Assembly (NCBI RefSeq): GCF_000213175.1
Contig: NW_009799104.1
Coordinates: 2,235,724 to 2,299,723 of the forward strand
DNA: 64,000 bases
Reading direction: 5' to 3'
Origin: Neurospora tetrasperma FGSC 2508
Taxonomy: Eukaryota; Ascomycota; Sordariomycetes; Sordariales; Sordariaceae
Within the stretch, counting starts at the first letter, position 1. Each line of letters opens with the position of its first letter. This document shows positions 32,878-49,702 of the stretch, in pieces. The translations under genes and the position numbers were made by a program. The notes beneath the pieces are model-generated. The model did not search any database and was not told the origin of the DNA. It saw nothing but the letters and a program-made list of their open reading frames with translations.

Positions 32878-33522
32878 GTGTGTGATGTGGGATTTGAAGG
32901 TGGCAAGGTGGGGGGAAAAGACACAAGACTTTCATGAGATATTTGCCATGATAGGGATGGGACATGAATTGGGCTATAGACATGGGAGGGCTTTTCAGGA
33001 TTGGGGAAAACGCGCGTGGACTTAGCGTTGTGTAATAGATAGCGGCATAGATATCCTTCTGGTTCATATATTATAACCAACCTTACGTTCCCACGAATGT
33101 GATATCTACATTGCGCTTTTCCTCAGTAAGAGCATAAATCTTCAGCATCGCCTACCGGCCATGGGCGAAGATCAAACCGTGTTCAAGCCAGTTGCTGATC
33201 GAGACTTGCTCACAACAACAAGACTAGTAGCACAAAAAAGGGGAATCATTAGGAAATGCTTTGCAACAATTGCTATGTACCTAATCCTTCTCCATACGCT
33301 TTTGACAGGTTCCTTATCCATAAATCGAACATGGAAAACCTCTAAATTGCGCCCGTCCACGACAACCTGCTATCGTGGGTATGACTTGCTGTTCTCAATG
33401 CCTTGTACACAAACGTAGCTCCACACAATCAAATATATCCTACGAAAAGACAGCCATTTTCCGACCCCCATTCTTTTATATAATTTCACTCTCACACCCA
33501 TCCGCCACACAAACCAAACATT
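32878..33522. other. Intergenic between convergent MTAP and med13
   Basis: 645 nt of 3' flanks, AT-richer than the genes. A 85-codon frame at 33161-33418 has no protein-like signature. Nothing else seen. Confidence 0.5.
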
Positions 33523-38306
<4,784 letters not shown>

Positions 38307-39449
38307 ATCTGAAATAGAGATGCCTTTGGAGGCGGAGTCGCAAAAGTCGTAGTGACCATGCACCGGGCGCGAAGACGTGTTAGCGGAGTGGGATGAGGGC
38401 GCATGTAGGCCGGCGACGGCGGCCTGAGGGACGGTGTAATGGCGTGTTGGGATGAAAGTCTATTGTGGCGACGCTCAGAAGTGGAAGCTGTGGAAGCCGA
38501 ACTTCAAGCAGCGGCATGGATGATGGACTCGGCAGTTGTCTTGAGCTGTACGTCGTTGGGATGCTGGACTCCATGGCAGCAAGGCCCCTGTCCAAACAGC
38601 GCGAACCGTCGCGGATCACCGACCATGCGCCCACGAGGTCATTTGCGGGTTCGGGAGATGGGACGGAGTGAGGAGCTGCAAGGCGGGGGGATGCGATGGG
38701 ATGACGGGATGCGATATTACTGTAGGTTAGTGTCGTGGGACTGAAGGATGGACTTCGGTTCAGGTAGGTAGAGGTAGTTGGCGGTCCGGTGCCCGGTAAC
38801 GAATACGGTGACGGCGGGCAGTAATCGTGACTTCACAGCCGCCATCGAGGTTGCCGACTCGAATCAATGGAATTCGGTCCAGTAACGACCTAAAGTTGCA
38901 GTCAGTTGGGTTCCAGTTCCCGTGGCGGGATGCCCTGCCCGCCGATGCGACAGGCAAACAGCCACGCAGTTACTTGTAGGTTCGGATCAGCGACGGGGGA
39001 GGACCCACACTAGAGGTAGTGTACATATCCACAGCTGGGCACTACACTAAAGTAACCCACCGAAAAGGACCCTGCTGCCAAGCACGATCCGGCATGCCTG
39101 CCACCTCACCTACTGTATGTAGTGCAATGACCTGCTGACGCCCGCCTAGGTACCAGAACCTACTGTAAAGGTCCACCACGGGCAGTCCTCCCGTCCCGCT
39201 TCCTCTTCAAGCCGCCTTATCGCCCTACCTGTTGCTTTATCGCCGGTGGCTTTCCGCCTTCCTCATTTGGCGACCATGGCACTTCTCGGAACTTTTTGCA
39301 GATTTTCTGCCGCAAAAAGTTCAGATACGGGTTAGGGTTGTTCTCCAAAACTTCAGTTCCCATCCAGCAGATAGTAGTTGAAGCTTTCTCTGGTTTCTCA
39401 ACATCTTCCATCCTTGCCCCATCCTTCATCACCAACAAAACCACCCATC
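38307..39449. promoter_or_regulatory. Shared upstream region of med13 and enp2
   Basis: 1.14 kb between divergent starts, containing GTAGGTAG-type repeats near 38764. No open frame looks real and no RNA gene is seen. Confidence 0.45.
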
Positions 39450-41446
39450 ATGAAATTGACAAATCCTGGTGCGGTGCCAGTGTACGTCTATTTGCCATTG
39501 AAAAGAGAGATCCGCTGTGAAATGCTAACCATCATCGCAGATACACCGTATCTGGGCCGTCGACTGCGAGACCCCTTCCAGAATGGCTTGCCCGCCGCAG
39601 AAAGAGATCGGCCAAGTACGAGCCCGAAGAACTCAACAACTTCGAGCTCCTCCAGAACTTCGACTTCGAGGAGGCCAGCAACTGCGTCCGTGTCAGTGAA
39701 GATGGCAACTGGATCATGAGCTCCGGTACCTACAAGCCCCAGTTCCACGTCCACAACACACAGGAACTGTCGCTGTCTTTCGCTCGCCACACGAAATCCG
39801 AAAACACCACCTTCATTATGCTCAGCCAAGATTACACCAAGAGCGTCCACCTCCAATCCGACCGTTCGATCGAATTTCATACCCCCATGGGATGTCACTA
39901 CGAAGTCAGACTCCCGCGCTTCGGCAGAGACCTTGCATATCTTCGCCAAAGTACAGAAGTGCTCATTCCCTCTGTCGGTTTGAGTGCGGATGGTTCTGGT
40001 ATGGGCGAGGTTTTTCGCCTCGATCTGGAGCGCGGCCAGTTCTTGAGGCCATGGCAGGTGGATGTGGGTGAAGATGAGCCCGGTGCTGGTCTTCAGGGAA
40101 GCATCAACGTCGGAGCTGTTAATGTCGCGGCCGTCGCCGAGTCCACACACGGACTTTGCGCCTTCGGAACGACCGTTGGCACAGTCGAGTTCTACGATCC
40201 CCGTAGCAGGAATCGCGTTGCGGTATTGGGCGGCCAAGAGGGCGAAATCACTGCCTTGGATTACAGCAGAGACGGTCTCTCTCTTGCGCTCGGAACAGGC
40301 ACGGGTATTGTTCAAGTTTTCGATCTGAGAAACCCTCGCCCGCTTATGCGGAAGGATCAGGGCATGGGTCTTCCCATCAAGAACATCATCCACTTGACGA
40401 CTCCTACCGAGGAAAAGAAGCTTCTCACGGCCGATAAGAGAATCATCAAGCTCTGGGACGAACAGAGTGGCGACCTCTGGACCTCAATCGAGCCGACCGT
40501 TGATATCAACCATGTGGCGCACGTCCCCGATTCCGGCATGCTATTGACTGCAAACGAGGGCAAGCAGATGCACAGTTTCTTTATTCCCAACCTTGGCCTC
40601 GCTCCCAGGTGGTGCCATTTCCTCGACAACATGGTCCACGAAATGGAGAACGAGAAGCGTGTCGACACATACGACAACTACAAGTTCCTTACGATACCCG
40701 AACTCAAGCAGCTCAGCTTGGCTCACCTGGTTGGCAAGACCAACCTGTTGCGTCCTTATATGCACGGTTACTTTGTACATTCCAAGTTGTACGACCAGGC
40801 TCGTCTCATTGCCAATCCGTATGTCTGGGAAGAGGAGCGGGCCAAGCGCGTCAAGGAGAAGGTTGAGAAGGCTCGCGAGAGCCGTATCAGAGGTGTCAAG
40901 AAGGTCAAGGTCAATCAGAAGCTGGTTGACAAGATTGTTGATCGTTCCGACAAGAAGAAGATTGCCGCTGGTGTCCTGGGCGATTCTCGTTTCGGCAAGC
41001 TGTTCGAGGATGAGGAGTTCAAGGTCGATGAGATGTCCAGGGAGTTCAGAGCCCTCAACCCCAGCACCCAGGTTGGCGGACAAGATGTCGCAGTACAGCA
41101 TGTCAAGGACGACTCTTCAGTTACCAGCAACAGTGACGATGAGAGCGATCCGGAAAGCGAGGTCGAAAGCAAGACAAAGAAGAGCAAGAAGAGCAAGGAT
41201 GATGTGGTCATGCAGGTCTCGTCGTCCAAGATTGCGGGCGGCAAGGCGAAGGATACGGCATTCGGCCAAAGAGCTCCAAGGACTGGGCGCGTCACCAAGG
41301 CCCGAACGGACGTGGTCGGAGAGCAGAAGATTACGTTCGTGCCCGAGTCCAAGAAGAAGAAGCAGGCTGAACCCGAGGCTGCACCAACACGGAAGAGACA
41401 TGATGGGAGGAGAAGTGCAAGCACGAACACCTTTAGACGACTGTAA
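39450..41446 (+). CDS. enp2: Ribosome biogenesis protein Enp2 (NOL10)
   Basis: Nucleolar WD40 protein of the 90S pre-ribosome, needed for 18S rRNA maturation. Exon 1 of 32 nt (39450-39481, MKLTNPGAVPV) is followed by a 59-nt intron (GTACGT, TGCTAAC branch site, ATCGCAG) and exon 2 (39541-41446), for 645 residues. Joined start: VYTVSGPSTARPLPEWLARR, the family's conserved entry. WD-like repeats run to about 370 (SSGTYKPQFHVHN, LSQDYTKSVHLQSDRSIEFH, GTTVGTVEFYDPRSRNRV, GTGTGIVQVFDLRNPRPLM). The NUC153 domain DSRFGKLFEDEEFKVDEMS is at about 491-510, followed by EFRALNPS and a Lys- and acid-rich nucleolar tail. Yeast Enp2 has 707 residues, so the length fits. It pairs in function with mpp10 at the other end of the window. 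Confidence 0.93.
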
Positions 41447-41716
41447 AACGCCAGAAGCTTATCCGTCCAACCCTATATACTATACATGTGAAAAAGTCAT
41501 GGTATCTTTCATGTCAACTCCCCCAGGCCGTGTTGAACCGGCTAAGAACATCATCACCGTCCACGGCACACATTGCTTTCCGAATACGAGTCGCAAAGCA
41601 ATAGGCTCGCGCGACCAGCGATACCCAAAATATACCCCAAGCTTGCCATTTTCGTCATCAAATGGTTCATTATATCTCAACTCGTGCTGTCTGATCTTCT
41701 CTTGCGCCACACCGGC

Positions 41717-42254
41717 TCACTTCCGACTGAAGTTGATGCGTGTTTTTCCTGACTTCTCCGGCTTCCCCATGCCTTTTTCCAAATCCAGGTGCTCGGGCTT
41801 GATGCGCGGGGTTGGTGGCACATCATCGATCCTTACACGGCCTTTATGTTGGGATCTGGTTGATCGGAAAGATCCCTTGACCGATCTGGGGAACTCGCTG
41901 CGTCGTGGGGTCAAAGCCGTGACGACCCTCTTTGCCGACTTTCGGATGGTCTCCCTGACCTTCCACTCATTTTTCTTTGCCAGGAAGAAGAGAACTGCGC
42001 TACCGACTGTTGGAGGGAGGGTCAATATCATGTCTGGTCGGTGCAGTATTGCTGGTGGGCGAGAAAGACTTACCACCGAAGATGGTGACGACACAAACAA
42101 CCACAATGATGGCGATCAGACCACCTTGAGATAGCCCGACGTCGTTTGATGATGTCCCGGCTGCACCGGCGATACTTCCACTGTCTCCCATGTCTGGACC
42201 AGCACCGACGCTTCCTGGGTTCGCATCCGGCTCGTAGTTGGCGTTTGACGACAT
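41717..42254 (-). CDS. Small single-pass membrane protein, function unknown
   Basis: Two exons, 42254-42074 and 42006-41717, with a 67-nt intron (GTAAGT...CCAACAG), give 156 residues. I do not recognise the family. Residues 1-43 are acidic, Gly/Ser/Asn-rich and lack a signal peptide. Residues about 44-70 form one strongly hydrophobic span (GGLIAIIVVVCVVTIFGVG, then SAVLFFLA), and the intron cuts through it. The rest is strongly basic (KKNEWKVRETIRKSAKRVV, SFRSTRSQHKGRVR). By the positive-inside rule the tail should be cytosolic and the N-terminus luminal or outside. The continuity of the hydrophobic span across the splice supports the gene model. It is convergent with enp2 (270 nt apart). Confidence 0.75.
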
Positions 42255-44287
42255 GACTGCAGTTGCTGGGTGTTCCCCTCCCTTTATATAACTGCCACTG
42301 CTGTCTCTTGTTCCAAACCAGGCCCGGCCTCGTAGTGATGTGATTATGAGATGTCGGTCTGTGTCGAAAAGGTCAATATGAACTGAGGTGAGGCCACTTT
42401 TTTTTCCTCTATTTTCAGTTGCGTTGCACGGCAAGCAATGAAAAGACGAGACCGATAAGAATGCGACGCGCGACTGTCAAAGTCGGGTGATGAATGGTAT
42501 GACAGTGGGAAGAGGAAAAGTGAATAAAAAATGAAACGCAATCAGGAAGGAGGAGGACCAGAAAGGGAAAAAAAAAGGCGGGCGTTTGGGAGGCAATAGA
42601 GGTGGTTGTAGGGGTAGGTAGGTACGTGGATATGTAATTTGTATAAACGCCGGCGCTGCTTCGTGTACTCGCGGCGGCTACTCCTACTTCCAAGAGAGGT
42701 ATATGTGCAATGTTAATGGTCGATACCGTGATTCGACAGTGAGCAGTACTTAATGGAGTAGACTTAGGCCCTCTTCTTCTTCCTCGAGTGGTTGCCTCTC
42801 CAGAGGAGCTACCTTAGTGTACGCTTAAAAGGACCCAATGCCCCCGCTCCCTTCTCCCCGCTAGGTAAGGTACTGTGATCTGACGATGCCCATTCTTTCA
42901 ATGCGGACGAGATCTTCACCTGTCGTTATGTGACGCCGAGGATTCGCCTGCGTTTACTGTGCCTGGGCGTGCCTGGTTGAACCTGGTCAATGGTCATGGT
43001 GTCTCACTCGAACATCACCATCAACGAGTCGCCGACCGTTGCATTCGGCACTTTGTCTTTCCATTGCTACATCAATGAACGGTTTCTCGCCTTCCCGACT
43101 ACCTAGGTGATCATCCAGCGACCAGCGGCCTGTGCTTGATACATATTACTTGACCTCACTTAGGTATCTGTTCTCGTTGCGCCTTACCGCCGCCATCACT
43201 TCCAATATCTCAGGTGTACAGGCAGATTCATTCAACAGCAACGTCCAATAATGAAGAAAACACAGAAAAGAGGTCAGGTCCAGATAGTGCCAGCACATAA
43301 AACTCCATGGCCCCTGTCCGCCCAAACAATTCCGCCTCCACACTACCTAGCGCCGTCCACTCCCAACCCATCACTGTGATCCTTTTCCCCTGGCGGCCCC
43401 GAAACAATCCAGGTACGCTAGCCAATCCAGGTCCTGATTGGTCAAAAACCCTTAAAGACTCACAACTCCCGGCGCTTGCAGACGGCCATCGTTAACCAAT
43501 CGGACAAGGGCTTCGGTTTAGTTGCCGCTGTACTACTCGTAGTGTCCAACGACGTCCGGAGTGTCCAGGGGTGTGAGTGTGACATGGTGAACATGGGGTG
43601 TTTTTTTTTGTTTTTTTTTTTCTTTTTTTTTTTTTGGATGAATTCCCCACGTCGACAACATCAGTGCTTCGGTCATTCTATGGTCTTCTCGAGACGCAAC
43701 GTCAGCATGGAGGATTAATTGGAATGGCTTGATATTTTCGAGGAGGCACTGAAACCGCGATCGAGGAGCTGGATTCTCGTGAGCCTGATTGTTCAAGCTG
43801 GAGAAAAGAAGAGTAAAATAGCATGCTAACCTCATTGGCAAAGTGTCGATGACTTCTGGGGAAAAGACAGCGCAACAAAAGACAACCCGCCAGGGCTGCA
43901 ATCCTCAACCCATCCTCAAATCACTGAAAGGTTGAAAGAGGGATACCAAGGAGAGCAAAGATAATACCCCATCTCACGGAGGAAGCCATCCGAACAAGGC
44001 ATATGAAAGTCAAGCTCTCCGCATGACACCTCGTAACGAATAATGTGTGCCACACTCATCAGCATCAATCGCTATTACCACTCGGAGTCGGGGGGCATCA
44101 CATTTAATGCGGACAGAACAGAAGCATAACATCACCTTATATACCTTTGCACTATCGAATGGCCCGTCCGTTTGTCTGGTAAGGATAGGCAGGTAGCGCA
44201 ATAGGAAAATGAAAAAGAAAGTGAAAGTGACCATCACAGTCACAGTGACCAAGCCCACATGGTGTTTATCAACCAACTTCAATTACA

Positions 44288-44318
<31 letters not shown>

Positions 44319-45003
44319 CACACACATACACAAAAGTACAAAGGAGACAGGATCATCATATCATGTATGTTCACTTGTCGTTGGGAAAACAAAAAAAAAA
44401 AAAAATTAAAAAATAAAGTATAAAAAAAAAGTGTCACTTACCGCCGACCCGAGCAGCAGCCACAAGCGTGCCCGGATATGAAACCAAAGCCGCAGCAATA
44501 CTGAGCTTGTAATGTAGCCCATGAGTCGAGCCATTAGTGTTGCCAACTCATGCATATCTCTGTGAAAGACGCGCAAAGAACAAGAGAGCGACCTAGATAC
44601 CAATTCGAAGTGAACCCTCTTGTCTCCTAGTAACCTAAGCTGCCCACGCCACAAGCTGATTTCCATAGGGACTCCACACCAAAGCAAAATGAGCCACCTC
44701 TGCTCTTAGCAGTGTTGCCTTGAGAAAGCAACCATTTGTGAATGAGTGCTGTTGTCGAGGTGCTTCAAAAACTGAGCGAATTTGTCGAAACAGCACCTCC
44801 GTACTTTCGCTTCATCGCCTACCCTCTCAATAAGCTAATAGTACAAACGGACCGGTCTGTAACCCGTGCTTTGCAGAACATAATGCTAATGCTCATAGAA
44901 AAGCCTTCTCCCCTTATGAATTCGTTGTCATCTTCATCGACACAATACTCCTCCAAAATTAACATTTTCCCCTTCACGTGCCAACCCCAAAGAAGATCCC
45001 CTC
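42255..45003. other. Gene-poor 2.7 kb
   Basis: No supportable gene. It contains T-rich runs (43601-43635), a CA microsatellite (44287-44332), A-rich runs (44390-44430) and short open frames of no recognisable character. A 92-codon frame at 44742-45020 overlaps the end of coq7 on the other strand. It may be chance. Confidence 0.4.
44287..44332. repeat. CA dinucleotide microsatellite
   Basis: About twenty CA units with single CG and TA interruptions. Confidence 0.95.
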
Positions 45004-45774
45004 TCACACCCTCTCACTGACCCAAATGGCACCTCTGCACCCCGCCCTAATCACCCCCGTCAACAACCAGTGCGGCTCCGCCTTCTGCGCATCATGTTCA
45101 ACCGCATGATCCAGGTGCTCCAGCTCCTCATCCCGTATCCTCCTCAACGTGTTGATCAGATGCCTGAACTCTGCGCCAACCTCATACCCCTCAGCCTCCC
45201 ACTCGCTCACCATCTCCAACAGCTTACGGATCTGCGCATTATAATGGCCGCCAATCTCCGTCTCTACCGCCTCGGTGCACGCCATGGCTGCCTCCTTGCC
45301 CAGCATGGCGGTGCCCCAGCCCAAACCCGTGGCCATGACCGACCAGAGCGGATACAGCGCCGTGGGCCGTACGCGGTGCCGGTAGATTAGGTTATTGAAG
45401 GTGCGCAGATGCGCCGCCTCTTGGTCGTACATGTGCTTCATGAGCGGGCGCAGCGAGGGGTCCCGGGTTACGAGAGGCGGGGTCTGCCCCGTGTAGATGA
45501 GGGTGGCAGCGAGCTCGCCGGCCTGGTTTACGCGGAGGGCGGACGAGAGGAAGGCGCGCTGCTCGGCAGTGAGGGGTTTTTTACCCTTGGAAGAACTTGT
45601 CGACGACCTAGAGTTTGGTGGGGGTGGTGCTGGGTTGGTCTCGGGGGTTGTGGAGGGGCTGTGGACATGCGAGGAGCTGGTATCAGGCGAGGCGGGGGAG
45701 GAGAAGAAGCGCGCGGCGCATTGCCGGACCTGTCTGGTGGCCGCGAGGGCTGGCCTGGTTGCTGGACGAAGCAT
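45004..45774 (-). CDS. coq7: 5-demethoxyubiquinone hydroxylase Coq7
   Basis: Di-iron monooxygenase that hydroxylates demethoxyubiquinone, the penultimate step of coenzyme Q synthesis, in the mitochondrial inner membrane CoQ synthome. Single exon, 256 residues. Residues 1-30 are basic and hydroxylated with no acids (MLRPATRPALAATRQVRQ, ARFFSS), a typical mitochondrial presequence. A Ser/Pro-rich linker runs to about 65. Iron ligands lie in the family motifs RVNQAGELAA, YDQEAAHL, CTEAVETEIGGHYNAQ and RDEELEHLDHAVEHDA. The usual closing GVIRAGCRGAIWVSERV is intact. The length fits yeast Cat5/Coq7 (about 233) plus the linker. It is head to head with rtf1. Confidence 0.96.
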   Translation of the reverse strand: MLRPATRPALAATRQVRQCAARFFSSPASPDTSSSHVHSPSTTPETNPAPPPPNSRSSTSSSKGKKPLTAEQRAFLSSALRVNQAGELAATLIYTGQTPPLVTRDPSLRPLMKHMYDQEAAHLRTFNNLIYRHRVRPTALYPLWSVMATGLGWGTAMLGKEAAMACTEAVETEIGGHYNAQIRKLLEMVSEWEAEGYEVGAEFRHLINTLRRIRDEELEHLDHAVEHDAQKAEPHWLLTGVIRAGCRGAIWVSERV

Positions 45775-46704
45775 TATGGGCTGTGACGGTCTTTTCGGTC
45801 TTGCGTGTTGGAGGAAGACTTGGAACGAGTTGGTAGAATCTGATGTTGCACGGACCGGAGGCGGTTGATGCGACGGAGTATAGTAAGCTCGGGGGAGATG
45901 CGCCGAGGCCGAGTGAAAGACGGGACCTCGAAAGTCGGCCCACTTACAAAATCACGGCGACGCCCCCGGGACCTCGAAGGGAAGCTCCATCGCTGAGTGC
46001 TCCACAGGGCTGCCTGCACATGCGATGACGTTGGTCGTCGGCCAAGCCAAGGGTCAAAAGGACGACGGGACTCAATTCAATTGGGCTTTTGCCGGGCCGG
46101 CAACGGGCCTGATCTAACCTTTGGGCGGTGTGGAACTTTTGGGCGCCTTGACCACCACCACCACCCATTAGAGTAACTCACGCCAAGCACTGCCCCTGGA
46201 CGTTGAAGTTGTCCGTCAGGTCGCGCACAAGCGGGTGGAGTTCCAGGTCGCGCCGCCCAAGTTCCATAAAGTACCTACCTTACCATCAGCCTAGACCAGA
46301 CCCCATTGAATTCCTATTGATAACTGTTGGACAATAGGAGTTCACCTCCCTTCTATACTACAACCTTTCTCTCATCCCGCTTTGGACTTTCTTGTCGCCT
46401 CACTCATTCATCGCTCCCGTCGCCGCCTCAACACCACCCGATTGCATAACGACTTCTTGATTTTGGCGCATTGTTAATCCACAATTGAGAGAACATTGTT
46501 GGTTCCGATCATATCCACCAACAACAGTTTGGAAGAACCAGTTCGGCCCTCCACTCGACGTATCTCGGCATCGCGTTCACCATCTGCACCCGACGGTTGT
46601 CCATCGAACCCTGCTTTGCGCAGGAGCCATTGCATAACCCTAGCGTTTACAGGCACACAGAAGCAGCTTTATAAGAACCGACAGCCCGCGATAGACAAGC
46701 GACC
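45775..46704. promoter_or_regulatory. Shared upstream region of coq7 and rtf1
   Basis: 930 nt between divergent starts. The rtf1 side (46330-46700) is C/T- and A-rich, like a leader. No gene seen. Confidence 0.45.
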
Positions 46705-48848
46705 ATGTCAGATATCGACGACGAGTTGCTCGCCCTTGCAGGCGGTGACGCCTCCGATGACAGCGGAGATGAGGCTATGGACATGAGCAGGGACGATTCC
46801 CGCTCCCCGTCACCAGAGCCGAGGAAGAAGGATACGTCTACCAGGGGAACGGCCAAGAAGTCAGTGGGAAGGAAACGTGCCAGAAGCGATGACGAGTCGG
46901 AGGACGAGGGCCAGGCGTGAGTGCTTGTCTTTCTTTTCCTTCACCCAGCTCTCAGGTAGCCCTAGGGCTGCCATTCTACATGTCACCCATGCGCCACATC
47001 GACCTCAGCCTACCGCTCGCCTTTATCAACCCCTTCTTCTCCTCCTCTTGCCTCCTTCCCCTCTTAATTCTGTCAATCACCCCGCCCACCATGCTGCCCA
47101 AGATGATGCTCAAGGCTAAACAATTTCTCTTCGGCAGCTCTCCGCCGGGATCCCCGGACTCCCAAGCTTCTGCCCCCATGGACGAATCAGACTCAGACTC
47201 AGATGCCTCGCCGGCGAGGCGTAGTGTTGACGATGAGGTGAACCAGTACCCTGTCGACGGTCTCTTCCGCGACTACGAAGAGAAGGAGCAGATCATGAGC
47301 ATGCGTGAAATCGAGAGGGAACAGATTCTGGCCGAGCGTCGAGAGGAGAATGAACGTATCCGCCAGAACCGCATGCTTCGCCAGCTGAAGGTCAACCAAG
47401 AGAAGAAGCGCAAGGCAAGCCTAGCCGAGCTCGATGATTCGTCACGCAAGACATCACGGGCTCGCACCAAGGCCGACGACAAGATGGATTCTCTCCGGCG
47501 GGCCCGGGAGGAACGCTCCAACCGCAAGGAGCAGCGGGAGCGGGAAAATGACCGTCGTAAGCGTTCGCCTTCGTACCGACGCAGCCCCGGTCGGGGTGAT
47601 GATAGCGACGTCGACTGGGATGGCCCGAGCAACAAGAAGCACAGGTCTCGTTCGCCAGAGAGCAGAGAAAGCCCGCCTGCCGAGCTTCGGGACTTTGAGC
47701 GTGTTCGTGTTGGCCGCAGTCGCTTTGCCGAGGTTGCTTTCTACCCCGGCTTTGATGAAGCACTCACAGGATGCTTTGTTCGCCTGAACATTGGTCCCGA
47801 TCCCGACACTCGCCAGGATGTCTACCGTATGGCTCTCATTAAGGGTAAGATCATTCCCGTTAGACCCTTGTTAAGCTAAGATGTTGTTTAACGTTCGGAA
47901 TGCAGGTTTCACCACCGGTAAGGCATATGCCTTGGAAGATCATCAGGGTCACCAAATGGTCGTCGATATGTATGTCAAGGCTGCCCACGGTAAAGCCGTC
48001 AGGGAGTGGCCTTTGATCACATGTTCCGACCGAAAGTTTACAGAGGTATGCGTGCCTGTTCTCTCTTCACTTGTCATCATCTCTAATTAGACCCTCAACA
48101 GGCCGAGTACAACCGTTACAAACAAGTCTGTCTTGCCGAGGGTGTCCCCTTCCCAGACAAACAGACCCTTGTCGACAAGATCAATGACATCAACCGCCTC
48201 GTCCAGCGTACGTGGACCGAGCAGGAGCTCTCGGACAAGCTCAAGCGTCAGAACGCCCTGCAGGCCAAATTTTCTGGTGCCCAACGCGAATACCTCAAGA
48301 AGCAGCTCGACATCGCTCGCCAGGCCAACGACGAGGCCGCCATCGCCCGTTACCAGGAGCGTCTCGAGAAACTCGAGGTGCCCCGCCTTGCCTTCCGTAC
48401 CTCCCTCACCAAGAAAGACGGCAAGAAGGAGCTGACCCAGCAGGAGAAGCTGGCGCTCAAAAACATGGAGAACCGCCGGCGCAATGCCGAAGAGGTCCGC
48501 AAGGCTCAGCTTCGCGAGCGCGCCAAGGCTCGTCAAATCGAGAGGAAGATTGAGCGTGGCGAGGCCGTTCAGGAGGACATGAGTCGCAGGCTCATTACCA
48601 GGCCCAAGTTCGTGCACGACTCGTCTGAGAAGGCCACGCCTAGTCCGTCCAAGGCGGGAACCCCCACGCCGGACACGCCGTCCAAGAGCGAGTCCAAGAA
48701 CAGCAACGGAGTATTGCCGCATATTGCAAAGTTGCAGGAGCAGCACAGGCTGCAACAGAAGAAGAACGGCTTGCCGGTCATTTCGGCGCCCCTGATGGAC
48801 GATGAGATTATTGGTGCCATGGATCTGGGCATTGATATTGAGCTTTGA
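46705..48848 (+). CDS. rtf1: Paf1-complex subunit Rtf1
   Basis: Nuclear elongation factor of the Paf1 complex; it stimulates H2B ubiquitination through its histone-modification domain and binds phosphorylated Spt5 through its Plus3 domain. Four exons: 46705-46916, 47138-47844, 47906-48045 and 48102-48848. Introns are 221, 61 and 56 nt, giving 601 residues. The N-terminus MSDIDDELLALAGGDASDD is typical and acidic. Residues about 95-160 (PVDGLFRDYEEKEQIMSM) match the histone-modification domain. A basic Arg-rich helix and RS-like stretch follow. Plus3 spans about 250-390 (RDFERVRVGRSRFAEVAFYPG, GCFVRLNIG, FTTGKAYALEDHQGHQ). The C-terminus is coiled-coil and ends GAMDLGIDIEL. If intron 1 is retained, translation stops at once (GCG TGA). 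Confidence 0.95.
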
Positions 48849-49702
48849 TGGGAAGATCTGGGATGGTTACTTGGGGGCTCTAAGTCGATAGATAGTTCCA
48901 TAAGCTTTTTGGGTCGTCTTGGCTCGGCTTTCATTTGCTTGGCGGTTATGAGCAAAAGGTTGGCTGGTCAGGCTGGGAACAAAGCGTTGAAGTAAACCTA
49001 AGCCTAAAGGTATATTAGTTACGGCAAAATGATGAATAAAAGCTTTGAGAATACCTGCGAGCCTACTTGCATATACCAGCTGTGGATTCAAAGAGGTAAG
49101 AGATGTATAGCCAAAAAAAGAAGTCCGTGTCCTATCAGACAAATAACTAACTAGGTATATATAACAAAGAAGGTAAAATGAAAAAAACAAAAAAACAAAA
49201 ATAGAAATAAAATGCCCAGGTACCAAGTATTCTGCATGCTATGATTAAAGGACATACCTCTACATACTGCCGGCGTTCGCTCGTCCTGAAAACTTGATAA
49301 AGATGATAGTAATAAATGGCTGACGAGGAAGAATGACTCGAGAAAAGCAAGAGGTTGCCACCGAATGCTAATATGTATGTAACCCGCCAACCCAACAACG
49401 CCTTGCCATGAATATTTGAATGTCACTACATATGATGAGTCTTTATCTTCCGCCCCTCCGATTCCATGTTGTTTGCGAAGATGGGTAAAGCAAGGGTGAA
49501 ATATGGCCGTAGGGAAAAGGTGGGCGAAGGGGGTAGAACAGGATGACGCAGGTATGTGAAGCCCACAACCGTGGAACAACGCAGCAGACAAGCATATTTA
49601 GTTACTAATGAAACACTGTGATTAGCACCCATCCTAACTGCACTTATACAAGTCGTTTTCGGAGGAAAAAAAAAAAAAAGAGGAAAAAGAGAAAAAAACT
49701 TA
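48849..49702. other. Intergenic between convergent rtf1 and phospholipase D
   Basis: 854 nt of AT-rich 3' flanks with an oligo-A run near 49666-49679. Minus-strand open frames here are hydrophobic and Phe-rich by composition and not credible. Confidence 0.5.
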
